DNA of 64,000 nucleotides from Palauibacter sp022826685 (GCF_965221685.1 NZ_OZ244907.1), one strand, 5' to 3'; shown: positions 1 through 7,161, counted from the first letter of the stretch. Translations and numbers: made by a program. The notes: generated from the letters alone by a model not told the origin.

Positions 1-34
1 CGGCAGCCCCGTCGCGGGTTGATCGGGCGCCGAT

Positions 35-997
35 GTGTTCTCTAGGTTGCGGCGGGCCTTCGCCCACGGATCCACACTTCACGGACCGTCGCGCCACGTG
101 ACCTACGATAAGCGAAACACGGTGATCGCCTTGCTGGCGCTGCTCGGCCTCTTCGGCGTGGGTGCGATCCTCTCCATCTGGTGGACGGTGGGGAATACGT
201 CGTTTCTCGCGGGCGGGCGGGTCGCGGTCGTCCCGCTGCGGGGCGTGATCGAGGACGAAGCGGCGTTCACGAAGGCGCTCGACGGTTTTCGCGAAGATCC
301 CGGCGTGCGCGCGTTCGTGATCGAGATCGAGTCCCCCGGAGGCACGGTGGGGGCCTCGCAGAGCATCTTCGAAGCGATCCGCGAGTTGCGGGACGACGAC
401 GACCGGCCCGTTCTCGCCTGGATGGGCGATGTGGGCGCCTCCGGCGGATATTACGCTGCGGTCGGGGCCGACAGCGTGTACGCGCTGCCCGGCACGATGA
501 CCGGATCCATCGGCGTCATCATGGAGTTCCCCAACGCCGAGGAACTCTTCCGCAAGGTCGGCGTCGACTGGGAGGTCGTGGCGAGCGGCGAGCACAAGGA
601 TCTGGGCGGCCTGGCCCGCGCCCTCTCTCCCGAGGGCCGCGAGATCCTCGAAGACGTCGTGGGCGACGTACACGAGCAGTTCGTCGAGGTCGTGTCCGAG
701 AACCGGAACCTGGATCGGGAGACCGTCCTGGGGCTGGCGGACGGCCGGGTCTTTTCGGGCCGGCAGGCGAACGAACTCGGACTCGTCGACGGCCTGATGA
801 CGCTGTCCGAGACCATTGCGCTCGCCGGTCGGATGGCGGGTCTGGGCGCGGATCCGACGATCGTGCGGCCGCGCGAACCGACCCTCAGTCTGTTCGACCT
901 GCTCGGCGGGCTGAGCATCGGCGACGCGCGGGCGTGGCTCGGGTCGCTGGCGCCCCTGCGTCCCGGTGCGCCGAGACTCCTCTTTGAACTGAGATAG
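35..997 (+). CDS. sppA: Signal peptide peptidase SppA (S49 serine protease)
   Basis: Membrane-anchored S49 protease that degrades signal peptides and other membrane-embedded remnants on the periplasmic side. A single hydrophobic anchor lies at about residues 29-50. The catalytic serine sits in the motif GASGGYY (about S137) and the general-base lysine in SGEHKDLG (about K188); their spacing of about 51 residues matches the short, single-domain (Bacillus-type) SppA. The length of 320 aa also fits the short form and not the 67-kDa E. coli form. The start is GTG at 35, because an in-frame TGA at 20-22 blocks extension; GTG at 98, just before the anchor, is an alternative. The HU gene follows 63 bases downstream. 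Confidence 0.92.
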   Translation: MFSRLRRAFAHGSTLHGPSRHVTYDKRNTVIALLALLGLFGVGAILSIWWTVGNTSFLAGGRVAVVPLRGVIEDEAAFTKALDGFREDPGVRAFVIEIESPGGTVGASQSIFEAIRELRDDDDRPVLAWMGDVGASGGYYAAVGADSVYALPGTMTGSIGVIMEFPNAEELFRKVGVDWEVVASGEHKDLGGLARALSPEGREILEDVVGDVHEQFVEVVSENRNLDRETVLGLADGRVFSGRQANELGLVDGLMTLSETIALAGRMAGLGADPTIVRPREPTLSLFDLLGGLSIGDARAWLGSLAPLRPGAPRLLFELR

Positions 998-1017
998 CCG
1001 CTCCCGTCCCGGAGCGG
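998..1017 (+). terminator. Hairpin between sppA and the HU gene
   Basis: A perfect 7-bp GC-rich inverted repeat (998-1004 with 1011-1017, six-base loop) begins one base after the sppA stop codon. There is no T-tract after it, so it may be a weak or factor-assisted terminator, or an mRNA 3-prime end stabiliser. It separates sppA from the strongly ribosome-binding-site-equipped HU gene. Confidence 0.4.
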
Positions 1018-1060
1018 AACGCAAATACACAGGATCGCTAACGCTCGGAGGAGAGGGAGA

Positions 1061-1351
1061 ATGACGAAGGCGGATCTCATCGAACAGGTCCACGAGGCCA
1101 TCGGCCCCGGCGTGACCAAGAGGGACTGTGCAGCGGTGGTCAACGCGTTTCTGAACGCGGTGAAGGGAGCCGTCGTGCAAGGCAACCACATCGAGATTCG
1201 CGGCTTCGGCACCTTCAAGGTTCGGGAGCGCCGGACCCGCATGGCGCGCAACCCGCGCACGGGAGATCCGGTCCGCGTGCCGAAGAGGAAGGTGCCCGTC
1301 TTCAAGCCCTCGCGTCTGCTGCGCGACGAGGTGGCGTCGAGCCTCGAGTGA
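1061..1351 (+). CDS. HU/IHF-family DNA-binding protein
   Basis: Small nucleoid protein of the HU/IHF family, 96 aa, which bends DNA as a dimer. The N-terminus MTKADLIEQVHEAIG is the family dimerisation helix. The motif IEIRGFGTFKVRERRTRMAR followed by NPRTGDPVRVP is the beta-arm DNA-binding signature, with the intercalating proline in RNPRTG. The C-terminus, FKPSRLLRDEV, is also typical. ATG at 1061 is preceded by a very strong purine-rich ribosome-binding site (about 1047-1058), in keeping with an abundant protein. HU and IHF subunits cannot be separated from sequence reading alone, so no symbol is given. Confidence 0.93.
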   Translation: MTKADLIEQVHEAIGPGVTKRDCAAVVNAFLNAVKGAVVQGNHIEIRGFGTFKVRERRTRMARNPRTGDPVRVPKRKVPVFKPSRLLRDEVASSLE

Positions 1352-1366
1352 GCCGGGGCGGACGGG

Positions 1367-2539
1367 TCAGCCGAAGAAGCCGGCGATCCGTTCCAGTCCC
1401 TCCTCCAGGACTTCCCGCTCCACCGCGAAGTTGAAGCGCAGGTGTCCCGGAGAGCCGAACGGCTCGCCCGGCATGCACGCCACCTGCGCGTCGGCGAGCA
1501 GCCGCTCCGCGACATCGAGCGACGCGGCGCCGCCGTCGGCGAGCCGCGCGTAGAAATACAGGGCGCCGTCGGGCGGGAAGGCGTCGATCCCGTCGATCTC
1601 CGCGAACCTCGCAAGCCCCAGTCCCCTGAGTCCCGCGAGCCTGGACAGGAGATTCTCGACGAACGCCTCCCGGTCAGCGCTCTCGCCGAGCGCGGCCGCG
1701 GCGGCGTGCTGGGAGGGGCCGACGGCCCCGGAGGTCGTCTGTCCCTGCAGATCGGCCATCTTCCGGACGACGTCCTCCGGCCCCACCGCGTACCCGATGC
1801 GGAACCCCGGCATGCAGAACGCCTTCGATACGCCGTCGAGCAGGATTGTCCTCTCCCCGCGCTCCGCGACGTCGAACACGGACGGGGACGGGGCCCCGTA
1901 GGCGAGCCGCCGGTAGATCTCGTCCGAGAGCACCCAGATCCCGTGCCGCTCCGCCCAAGCCAGGATCTCGCGCAGAAGATCCGGCGGGATGACGGCACCG
2001 GTCGGGTTTCCCGGGCTGTTGAGCATGAGCCCCCGGGTGCGCGTCGTGCGGGCGGCCTCGAGATCCTCGACCGTCGGCACGAACCCGCCCTCCCACGTCG
2101 TCTCCACGATGACCGGTTCCGCCCCCGCGAGCCGGACGATCGTCGTATAGCTCGGCCAGTACGGGGAAGGCACGAGCACCTCCTCGCCGCCGCCGAAGAG
2201 GGCGTAGCAGCAGTTGAAGAGCGACTGCTTCACGCCCGCGCTCACGATCACGGAGCCCGGATCCACCGTTTCGGCGGCCGTCGTCTCGCACAGATAGCGC
2301 GCGATCGCCTCGCGCAGTTCCGGCAGCCCCGACGTCGGGGGATATCCCGTCTTCCCCTCCTCGACCGCACGAATGCCGGCCCGGGCCGCGAAGGGCGGCG
2401 CGGGGTACTGCGGCTCGCCGGCCGAGAGGTCCACGACCGGAACGCCCGCGGCCCTCAGCTTCCGGGCCCGGGCGGCGAGCACCAGCGTCGCCGATGCCTC
2501 GAGCCGGGCGACGTTCGGGGAGAACTGCGTAAGGGGCAC
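1367..2539 (-). CDS. Class I PLP-dependent aminotransferase (aspartate aminotransferase type)
   Basis: Fold-type I aminotransferase of the bacterial aspartate aminotransferase (I-gamma) kind, moving amino groups between an amino acid and a 2-oxo acid. With GTG at 2539 as start the protein is 390 aa and opens with VPLTQFSPNVARLEASATL, which matches the usual family N-terminus. A further upstream start at 2665 would add 42 non-conserved residues and overlap the divergent gene at 2647. Landmarks are SPGNPTG (about 175-181), the cofactor aspartate in SDEIY (about D206), the PLP lysine in DGVSKAF (about K239) and the carboxylate-binding arginine in GFRIGY (about R247). It converges on the HU gene with only 15 bases between stop codons and no obvious terminator. 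The exact amino-acid substrate is not determinable. Confidence 0.88.
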   Translation of the reverse strand: MPLTQFSPNVARLEASATLVLAARARKLRAAGVPVVDLSAGEPQYPAPPFAARAGIRAVEEGKTGYPPTSGLPELREAIARYLCETTAAETVDPGSVIVSAGVKQSLFNCCYALFGGGEEVLVPSPYWPSYTTIVRLAGAEPVIVETTWEGGFVPTVEDLEAARTTRTRGLMLNSPGNPTGAVIPPDLLREILAWAERHGIWVLSDEIYRRLAYGAPSPSVFDVAERGERTILLDGVSKAFCMPGFRIGYAVGPEDVVRKMADLQGQTTSGAVGPSQHAAAAALGESADREAFVENLLSRLAGLRGLGLARFAEIDGIDAFPPDGALYFYARLADGGAASLDVAERLLADAQVACMPGEPFGSPGHLRFNFAVEREVLEEGLERIAGFFG

Positions 2540-2573
2540 GATCAAGCGCTCTTGTCGAAAGGGGTCGGTCGGA

Positions 2574-2602
2574 TTGAGAGAGGGCTGCTGCGCCCCTATC
2601 TT
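2574..2602 (+). promoter_or_regulatory. Candidate sigma-70-type promoter for the moa cluster
   Basis: TTGAGA (2574-2579) is followed after exactly 17 bases by TATCTT (2597-2602), matching 5 of 6 and 4 of 6 consensus positions. It lies in the 107-base divergent gap and points toward the gene at 2647, about 45 bases upstream of its ATG. It was read by eye. The housekeeping sigma factor of this organism may prefer different boxes. Confidence 0.5.
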
Positions 2603-2646
2603 CGGCTGCTGGATGGTACGCGCGGAGAGACGATGACGACAGAGAG

Positions 2647-2922
2647 ATGACGACAGAGACGGCAAGCGCGCTGGCCCCGGCGGACGTGTTGGCCGCCGTG
2701 CGGGATTTCTTTCTCGGGGACGACCGGATGGTCGACGCCTGGGTCGATACCGAGAGCGACACGCACATCGCCTTCTGCACCTTCAGGGGCAACCTCTCGG
2801 TTGCGGCCTTTCCCGATCCCGAGGGGCGCGATGGGACGCGGGTCCGGGTGACGACGCTGCGCGAAGAGGGGATCGTGCCGCGGCTCCTTGCCCACCTCCA
2901 GCTCGCGGGCGCGCGCCCGTGA
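2647..2922 (+). CDS. Conserved-looking small protein of unknown function at head of moa cluster
   Basis: A 91-aa protein that I do not recognise. It starts with an Ala-rich helix (about residues 6-22, containing VLAAVRDFFLGDDRM) and then alternates short predicted strands, with two acidic stretches and one cysteine. No signal peptide or membrane segment is visible, so it should be cytoplasmic. Its stop codon overlaps the moaD start as GTGA (2919-2922), which implies translational coupling and a role near molybdopterin synthesis. ATG at 2647 is chosen because the ATG at 2633 is out of frame. The coding status is supported by codon-position GC bias and by the coupling, not by a recognised domain. 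Confidence 0.7.
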   Translation: MTTETASALAPADVLAAVRDFFLGDDRMVDAWVDTESDTHIAFCTFRGNLSVAAFPDPEGRDGTRVRVTTLREEGIVPRLLAHLQLAGARP

Positions 2923-3173
2923 CGGACCGGATCTCGGTTCGCACCCTCTTTTTCGGCGTGTACGGCGAACTCGCCGCGCGCAGGGAGGGGTCGGCGGAAC
3001 TCGCGGCGGACAGCACCGTGGCGGACCTCGTCGATAGTCTGCGTGGGCCCGGCGGGCTCGACTGGCTCCCGGAGAGCGTGGTCGTCGCCGTCAACCAGAA
3101 TTACGCGGAGGCCGGCACGACCCTGTCCGATGGAGACGAGGTCGCGCTCATCCCTCCCGTGGCCGGGGGCTGA
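2919..3173 (+). CDS. moaD: Molybdopterin synthase small subunit MoaD (ubiquitin-like sulfur carrier)
   Basis: An 84-aa beta-grasp sulfur carrier that ends in the diagnostic Gly-Gly (C-terminus IPPVAGG). The terminal glycine is activated as a thiocarboxylate and donates sulfur to precursor Z inside MoaE to make molybdopterin. The N-terminus ISVRTLFFGVYGELA and the central DGDEVALIPPV segment are typical. The GTG start at 2919 overlaps the stop of the previous gene, and moaE begins four bases after this stop, so the two synthase subunits are made together. The length is normal for the family (about 80 aa). Confidence 0.92.
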   Translation: MTDRISVRTLFFGVYGELAARREGSAELAADSTVADLVDSLRGPGGLDWLPESVVVAVNQNYAEAGTTLSDGDEVALIPPVAGG

Positions 3174-3177
3174 GCCG

Positions 3178-3669
3178 GTGCCGCAGGGGTCGGCCGACCG
3201 TGTCCGGACGTGGATCACTCGCGAGAGTCTGGACGATTTCGCGCAATTCGAGGATATTGTACGGGAAGTCGGGTCCGTGGAGGACGGCGCGCTCCTCTTC
3301 TTTCAGGGGCGGGTTCGCCGCACGAACCGCGGCCGCGCGGTGTCGCGCCTCGAGTACGAGGCGTACGGGGAGATGGCGGAGCGGGAGCTGTCCGCCATCT
3401 GCCACGAGGCGCTGGAGCAGTTCGATGTAGGCTCCATCGCTGCGGCCCACCGCGTGGGCGACCTCGGGCTGGGAGAGGTGAGCGTGGCGATCGCGGTCAC
3501 GTCGGCACACCGCGACGACGGCTACCGGGCTTCGCGCTGGATTATCGAAACGATCAAGGTCAGACTGCCGATCTGGAAGCACGAGCACTACGAGGATGGC
3601 GAATCGCACTGGGTAGGAGCCCCGACGCCGGAGACGGGGGCTTCAGCCGGCGGTTCTCGGTTCGGGTAG
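3178..3669 (+). CDS. moaE: Molybdopterin synthase catalytic subunit MoaE
   Basis: The large subunit of molybdopterin synthase, which binds precursor Z and MoaD and inserts the dithiolene sulfurs. The 163-aa protein shows GALLFFQGRVR near residue 40, the AAHRVGDLGLGEVSVAIAV core, and the catalytic lysine region IIETIKVRLPIWKHEHYEDG followed by SHWVG. The GTG at 3178 is selected because it lies just after moaD and gives the usual N-terminal length; upstream in-frame starts would sit entirely inside moaD. The last 15 or so residues (TPETGASAGGSRFG) are Gly/Ser-rich and look unconserved. Confidence 0.92.
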   Translation: MPQGSADRVRTWITRESLDDFAQFEDIVREVGSVEDGALLFFQGRVRRTNRGRAVSRLEYEAYGEMAERELSAICHEALEQFDVGSIAAAHRVGDLGLGEVSVAIAVTSAHRDDGYRASRWIIETIKVRLPIWKHEHYEDGESHWVGAPTPETGASAGGSRFG

Positions 3670-3748
3670 GGATGTCTGGTCAAGGGCGATCCGGTGGGTC
3701 CCGGGGCAGCCGGCCTCGGACACGGGCGCCCAAATGGAGGAGGACGCC

Positions 3749-3871
3749 ATGTTTAAAATGGTCCGCAACCTGCTGGTCGTCGCGATGATCGCGACGGTTT
3801 CGTTTGCCGGGGACTGTGGCGACGACGACGACAACATGATGATGCAGGAGGACGTCACGCTGATCGGCTAG
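3749..3871 (+). CDS. Putative 40-aa secreted acidic peptide between moaE and moaA
   Basis: A short reading frame with one of the best ribosome-binding sites of the window (GGAGGAGG at 3736-3743, five bases before ATG). It encodes a basic start, MFKMVRNLL, then a hydrophobic stretch to about residue 18, a possible type I cleavage site after SFA, and a mature peptide of about 21 residues beginning GDCGDDDDNMMMQED. The single cysteine is preceded by Asp, which does not fit a lipobox. The cluster of Asp, Met and Cys could bind metal, but this is speculation. I recognise no family. It ends 14 bases before a strong hairpin. The antisense frame over this stretch is a shadow. Confidence 0.6.
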   Translation: MFKMVRNLLVVAMIATVSFAGDCGDDDDNMMMQEDVTLIG

Positions 3872-3884
3872 CCGTCCTGGGCGA

Positions 3885-3948
3885 GGACTCCGCGCGGCGC
3901 GTCGGCTGCGCGGAGTCCCGCCACTCGCCGCTCCCGGCCCGGAGGGCG
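3885..3948 (+). promoter_or_regulatory. Two-hairpin structured element in the moaA leader
   Basis: Between the small peptide gene and moaA lie a perfect 11-bp stem (3885-3895 with 3908-3918, 12-base loop) and then a second bulged stem (3926-3929 plus 3931-3934 with 3941-3948, six-base loop). Neither is followed by a T-tract. The first could end the upstream transcript. The pair could also be a folded leader controlling moaA, the position where molybdenum-cofactor-responsive RNA elements are known in other bacteria. I could not match it to the conserved core of that motif by eye. Confidence 0.4.
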
Positions 3949-3983
3949 ACGAGCTTCCCGCGCAAACCCTCACCAACGGTGCC

Positions 3984-4964
3984 ATGAGAGATCAGTTCGG
4001 CCGCCGCATCCGGTACCTCCGGATCTCGGTCACGGACCGCTGCAATCTGCGCTGCACGTACTGCATGCCGGAGGAGGGGCTCGCGTGGATCCCCAAGCCG
4101 GAGATGCTCGCGTACGAAGAGATTGCCGAGATCGTGCGCCAGATGTCCGCGCTCGGGCTGGAACGCGTCCGGATCACCGGGGGAGAACCGCTCGTTCGCA
4201 AGGACCTGCCGGACCTCGTGCGCATGATCGCCGCGGTCCCGGGCATCGACGACATCTCGCTCTCGACCAACGCCATCCTCCTGCCGCGTTTCGCGACCGC
4301 CCTCAGGGACGCGGGGGTCGCGCGCGTGAACGTGAGCCTCGACACGCTCGACCGGGACGGGTTCGAGGAGATCGCCCGGCGGCCGGCGCGGCGTTTCGAT
4401 GAGACGATGGAAGGCCTCCGTGCCGCCGAGGAGGCGGGCTTCGCTCCGATCAAGATCAACTGCGTCATCATGCGGGGCCTCAACGACCACGAGGTCGTGG
4501 ACTTCGCCGAGATCACGCGCGAGCGGCCGTGGCACGTGCGCTTCATCGAACTCATGCCGGTGGGGGAGAACCTCCACCTCACCGACCGTTTCATCTCGAC
4601 CGATGAAGTGCTCGACAGGATCCGCGCGATCGAGAATCTGATGCCGGACCCGGGACCGCGGGGGAACGGGCCCGCCGTCTACTACCGCTTCCCGGACGGC
4701 GCCGGGACCGTGGGGGTGATCACGCCCCTCTCCCACAACTACTGCGAACGCTGCAACCGGATGCGGCTGACCGCCGACGGGAAGCTCCGGACCTGCCTGT
4801 TCGGCGACCACGAGGTCGACATGAAGGGCCCTCTGCGCGAGACGGGCAGCATCGAGGCTGCGGTGGCGGAGGCGCTCGCCGGGAAACCGAAGCGCCATTA
4901 CCTGGAGCTGGGCACGGCGGCCGGGAGCGGAGGGCTCGCGGCGCTGAGCCAGGTGGGGGGCTGA
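3984..4964 (+). CDS. moaA: GTP 3',8-cyclase MoaA (radical SAM)
   Basis: First enzyme of molybdenum cofactor synthesis, converting GTP to 3',8-cyclo-dihydro-GTP. At the N-terminus is the radical-SAM cluster CNLRCTYC (C20, C24, C27), preceded by RYLRISVTDR. The SAM-binding ITGGEPL lies at about 64-70. The second [4Fe-4S] cluster that holds GTP uses C254, C257 and C271 in NYCERCNRMRLTADGKLRTC. The protein ends in the catalytically important Gly-Gly. At 326 aa it has the usual length. The stop overlaps the next start by one base (TGATG). MoaC is not in this window. Confidence 0.95.
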   Translation: MRDQFGRRIRYLRISVTDRCNLRCTYCMPEEGLAWIPKPEMLAYEEIAEIVRQMSALGLERVRITGGEPLVRKDLPDLVRMIAAVPGIDDISLSTNAILLPRFATALRDAGVARVNVSLDTLDRDGFEEIARRPARRFDETMEGLRAAEEAGFAPIKINCVIMRGLNDHEVVDFAEITRERPWHVRFIELMPVGENLHLTDRFISTDEVLDRIRAIENLMPDPGPRGNGPAVYYRFPDGAGTVGVITPLSHNYCERCNRMRLTADGKLRTCLFGDHEVDMKGPLRETGSIEAAVAEALAGKPKRHYLELGTAAGSGGLAALSQVGG

Positions 4965-5206
4965 TGACCTACGAGGAACGACTCCGACACCGGGACCTGA
5001 TCGAGCGCGCGGCGGAGTTGCGCAGGCGGCTGGAACTCGAAGACGGCGATGCCCCCATGCGGCGCGAGGAGGGGCGGGAACTCGCGGCGATCCTCGAGGC
5101 GACGCTGCGCGAGATCGGCCCGGAGCGCTGGGACCGGGTGATGGAGATGGTCGCGAGCGAAGCCGCGCGCCGGGCGGGCGCGGCCCCGGCCCCGCTCTTC
5201 GACTGA
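4964..5206 (+). CDS. Small charged helical protein of unknown function
   Basis: An 80-aa protein, coupled to moaA by a one-base overlap. It is almost entirely predicted helix and very rich in Arg, Glu and Leu (for example LIERAAELRRRLELEDGD), with a possible short coiled coil in residues 5-30. A second amphipathic helix follows (about 35-70) and the protein ends APAPLFD. No cysteines, membrane segments or enzyme motifs are visible. I do not recognise the family. The operon position suggests a partner or chaperone role near MoaA, but that is inference only. Confidence 0.65.
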   Translation: MTYEERLRHRDLIERAAELRRRLELEDGDAPMRREEGRELAAILEATLREIGPERWDRVMEMVASEAARRAGAAPAPLFD

Positions 5207-5592
5207 TCCGCGCCGGTTCGCCGCACCGCGGGCTGCTCGCGGCCGGGTGCCTGCTCGCGGGCCTGGGCGTCGTCGCCGGAGCGTTCGGCGCGCACTTGCT
5301 CGAAGGTCGTCTCTCCGCGGACGAACTCGCGATCTTCGACACGGCGGCCCGCTACCACATGCTGCACGCCCTCGGGCTCATCCTCTTGGGCCTCGCGGCG
5401 GCGCGCTGGCCGGATGCGGGGTGGCTGCGCCCCGGGCTCCTGATGCTGTGCGGCACGGCGGTCTTCAGCGGCACCCTCTACATCCTCGCGCTGTCGGGCA
5501 TGGGCTGGCTCGGCGCGATCACGCCCGTCGGAGGCGTCGCGCTCATCGCCGCCTGGACCTGGGCCGGCTGGATCGCCCTCGCGCGTACCTGA
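5203..5592 (+). CDS. DUF423 family small membrane protein, probable CTG start
   Basis: A 129-aa protein with four predicted membrane segments. The family N-terminal signature GAFGAH occurs in AAGCLLAGLGVVAGAFGAHL, followed by the conserved TAARYHMLHALGLIL segment. No ATG, GTG or TTG precedes that signature in frame. The first conventional start, TTG at 5296, would delete the first membrane helix and the signature. A CTG at 5203 overlaps the preceding stop as CTGA, exactly the NTGA coupling seen at many junctions in this window, and gives a full-length protein. Function of the family is unknown; it resides in the inner membrane. Confidence 0.75.
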   Translation: MIRAGSPHRGLLAAGCLLAGLGVVAGAFGAHLLEGRLSADELAIFDTAARYHMLHALGLILLGLAAARWPDAGWLRPGLLMLCGTAVFSGTLYILALSGMGWLGAITPVGGVALIAAWTWAGWIALART

Positions 5593-5614
5593 GGCCCCGG
5601 CCCGGCGCCGCCCC

Positions 5615-5646
5615 TTGACGCCCGCGTAGGTTGACGCGGCGATAAA
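5615..5646 (+). promoter_or_regulatory. Weak candidate promoter upstream of dcd
   Basis: In the 95-base gap before dcd, TTGACG at 5615-5620 and GATAAA at 5641-5646 resemble -35 and -10 boxes, but the spacing (about 20 bases) is too long for a good sigma-70 site. A second TTGACGC copy at 5631 makes a short direct repeat. No other signal was seen in the gap. Confidence 0.22.
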
Positions 5647-5687
5647 CTGAACCGCGAGCGGCCGTCCCCCATAACCGAGAGGTCCGA

Positions 5688-6242
5688 TTGGCGATCAAGA
5701 GCGACGGCTGGATCCGGCGCATGGCGCGCGAGCAGGGAATGATCGATCCCTTCGCCGACCGCCAGGTCCGCGACGGCGTCATCTCTTACGGCGTCAGCAG
5801 CTACGGCTACGACATGCGGGTCGCCGACGAGTTCCGGATCTTCCACAACGCGCTCTTCCCGGTCGTCGACCCCAAGAAGTTCGACGAGCGCTCCTTCCTC
5901 GAATACTCCGGGGACGTCTGCATCATCCCCCCGAACTCCTTCGCCCTCGCCCGCTCGATCGAGTATTTCCGCATCCCGCGGAGCATCCTCACCATCTGCG
6001 TGGGGAAGAGCACCTACGCGCGCTGCGGCCTCATCGTGAACGTCACCCCCTTCGAGCCGGAGTGGGAAGGGCACGTGACGCTCGAGATCTCGAACACGAC
6101 CCCGCTCCCCGCGCGGGTCTACGCGAACGAGGGGATCGCCCAGGTCCTCTTCTTCGAGTCCGACGAGGTCTGCGAGGTCAGCTACGCGGACAAGGCCGGG
6201 AAGTACCAGGGCCAGACCGGCGTCACGCCGCCTAAACTCTAG
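5688..6242 (+). CDS. dcd: dCTP deaminase
   Basis: Trimeric cytosolic enzyme that deaminates dCTP to dUTP, feeding thymidylate synthesis. The 184-aa length is normal. Recognisable are SYGVSSYGYDMRVADEF near residue 30, LARSIEYFRIPRSI, the nucleotide-binding GKSTYARCGLIVNVTPFEPE and the catalytic glutamate in EWEGHVTLEISNT. The start is TTG at 5688, preceded by GAGAGG. I cannot tell mono-functional dCTP deaminase from the bifunctional deaminase/dUTPase by reading. The gene ends tail-to-tail with the hydrolase on the other strand, the two stop codons sharing a palindromic CTAG. Confidence 0.93.
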   Translation: MAIKSDGWIRRMAREQGMIDPFADRQVRDGVISYGVSSYGYDMRVADEFRIFHNALFPVVDPKKFDERSFLEYSGDVCIIPPNSFALARSIEYFRIPRSILTICVGKSTYARCGLIVNVTPFEPEWEGHVTLEISNTTPLPARVYANEGIAQVLFFESDEVCEVSYADKAGKYQGQTGVTPPKL

Positions 6243-7105
6243 CAGCCCGGATCCGCGGACAGCCCGGTGGCGAGTTCGCCGAGGAGGCGGGCGAGGAGTT
6301 GGGGGTGCTGTTCGGTCAGGACGTGGCCTCCGTCCCTGCACACCGTGAAGTCGCACCCGAGGCGGGAGGCGAGGTGCTCCGCCGCTTCGACCGGGATCCT
6401 CGGGTCGTGCGCGCCCGTCACGACGTGCGCGGCGATCGGACGTTGGGGCATGCGATCCTCCAACTCCGCCGGGCGCCAGTCGGCTAGGATGCGCAGGAGC
6501 GTCCGGGCCCGGTGCGAGCTTGCCCAGGGCCGCGCGTAGGCGGCGACCAGATCCGCGGGGGCCCGGAAGGCGGGACCGCACGCCCTCCGCAGCACCAGAT
6601 GGCCGAGCGGCGCGTGCAGCGGCGCCAGCACGCCCCCGGCGACCCGCCGCACCGCCGCATACCGCAGTAGCCGCAGCACGGATGGGCTCCGGATCTCCGG
6701 CGTGACCGGATTCGAGAGCAGGAGCCCGCCGATCTCCGGCTCCGCCCGCGCGAGCGCGAGCGCGATCGCGGCGCCCTGCGAGTGCCCGGCGACGAGTTGC
6801 GGCCATGGGCCGTCCGGCGCGATCGCCCGCACAAGCTGGCGAAGCCGGCGCACCTCGTCGTCCAGCGTGTACGAGAGGCCCGGCTGCGCGTCCGAGACGC
6901 CCCGGCCCGCGAGGTCGGGAAGCCAGCACTCCCACCCTCGGTGTTCGTCGGCGAAGCGTTCGGCGACGGGCCGCCAGGCGCGCCCGTGGGCACTGATTCC
7001 GTGCAGGAAGAGCACGGGGCGACCCTGCCCCAGAATCGCGACGCGCACCGTGCCGTCGCCGATCGCGACATTGCGCTCATCAGACCGCCTCTGACTCACT
7101 CGCAT
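6239..7105 (-). CDS. Alpha/beta hydrolase
   Basis: A 288-aa alpha/beta-hydrolase-fold protein. The oxyanion segment LFLHGISAHG lies at about 32-41, the nucleophile elbow AGHSQG gives S109, the acid is probably D234 in GAHDPRIPVE, and the histidine H261 in GGHVLTEQHP. The lid region between about 135 and 215 is Arg/Leu-rich. The ATG at 7105 is chosen because it directly follows an AAGGAG-like sequence and gives a conventional N-terminus; an upstream start at 7297 would run into nuoA on the opposite strand. Substrate unknown: an esterase, epoxide or ester-bond hydrolase are all possible. It is divergent from the nuo operon. Confidence 0.85.
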   Translation of the reverse strand: MRVSQRRSDERNVAIGDGTVRVAILGQGRPVLFLHGISAHGRAWRPVAERFADEHRGWECWLPDLAGRGVSDAQPGLSYTLDDEVRRLRQLVRAIAPDGPWPQLVAGHSQGAAIALALARAEPEIGGLLLSNPVTPEIRSPSVLRLLRYAAVRRVAGGVLAPLHAPLGHLVLRRACGPAFRAPADLVAAYARPWASSHRARTLLRILADWRPAELEDRMPQRPIAAHVVTGAHDPRIPVEAAEHLASRLGCDFTVCRDGGHVLTEQHPQLLARLLGELATGLSADPGC

Positions 7106-7132
7106 CTCCTTGCTTCCGAAGCCAAATACCGC

Positions 7133-7161
7133 TTGCCGGTGGTACCCCTCCGCGATACCTT
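7133..7161 (+). promoter_or_regulatory. Possible promoter of the nuo operon
   Basis: In the 111-base divergent gap between the hydrolase and nuoA, TTGCCG (7133-7138) is followed after 17 bases by TACCTT (7156-7161), a modest match to -35/-10 boxes about 55 bases before the nuoA start. No better pair was seen by eye. Confidence 0.3.

Noticed and set aside
451..1998. Long minus-strand reading frames such as 451-1998 and many similar ones elsewhere
   Set aside because: They lie opposite well-identified genes, are Arg/Ala/Gly/Pro-rich and have no family features. They are expected in very GC-rich DNA.
3643..3858. Minus-strand 71-codon frame over the small moa peptide
   Set aside because: It lacks a ribosome-binding site. 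The + strand frame has a strong one and a secretion-like leader.
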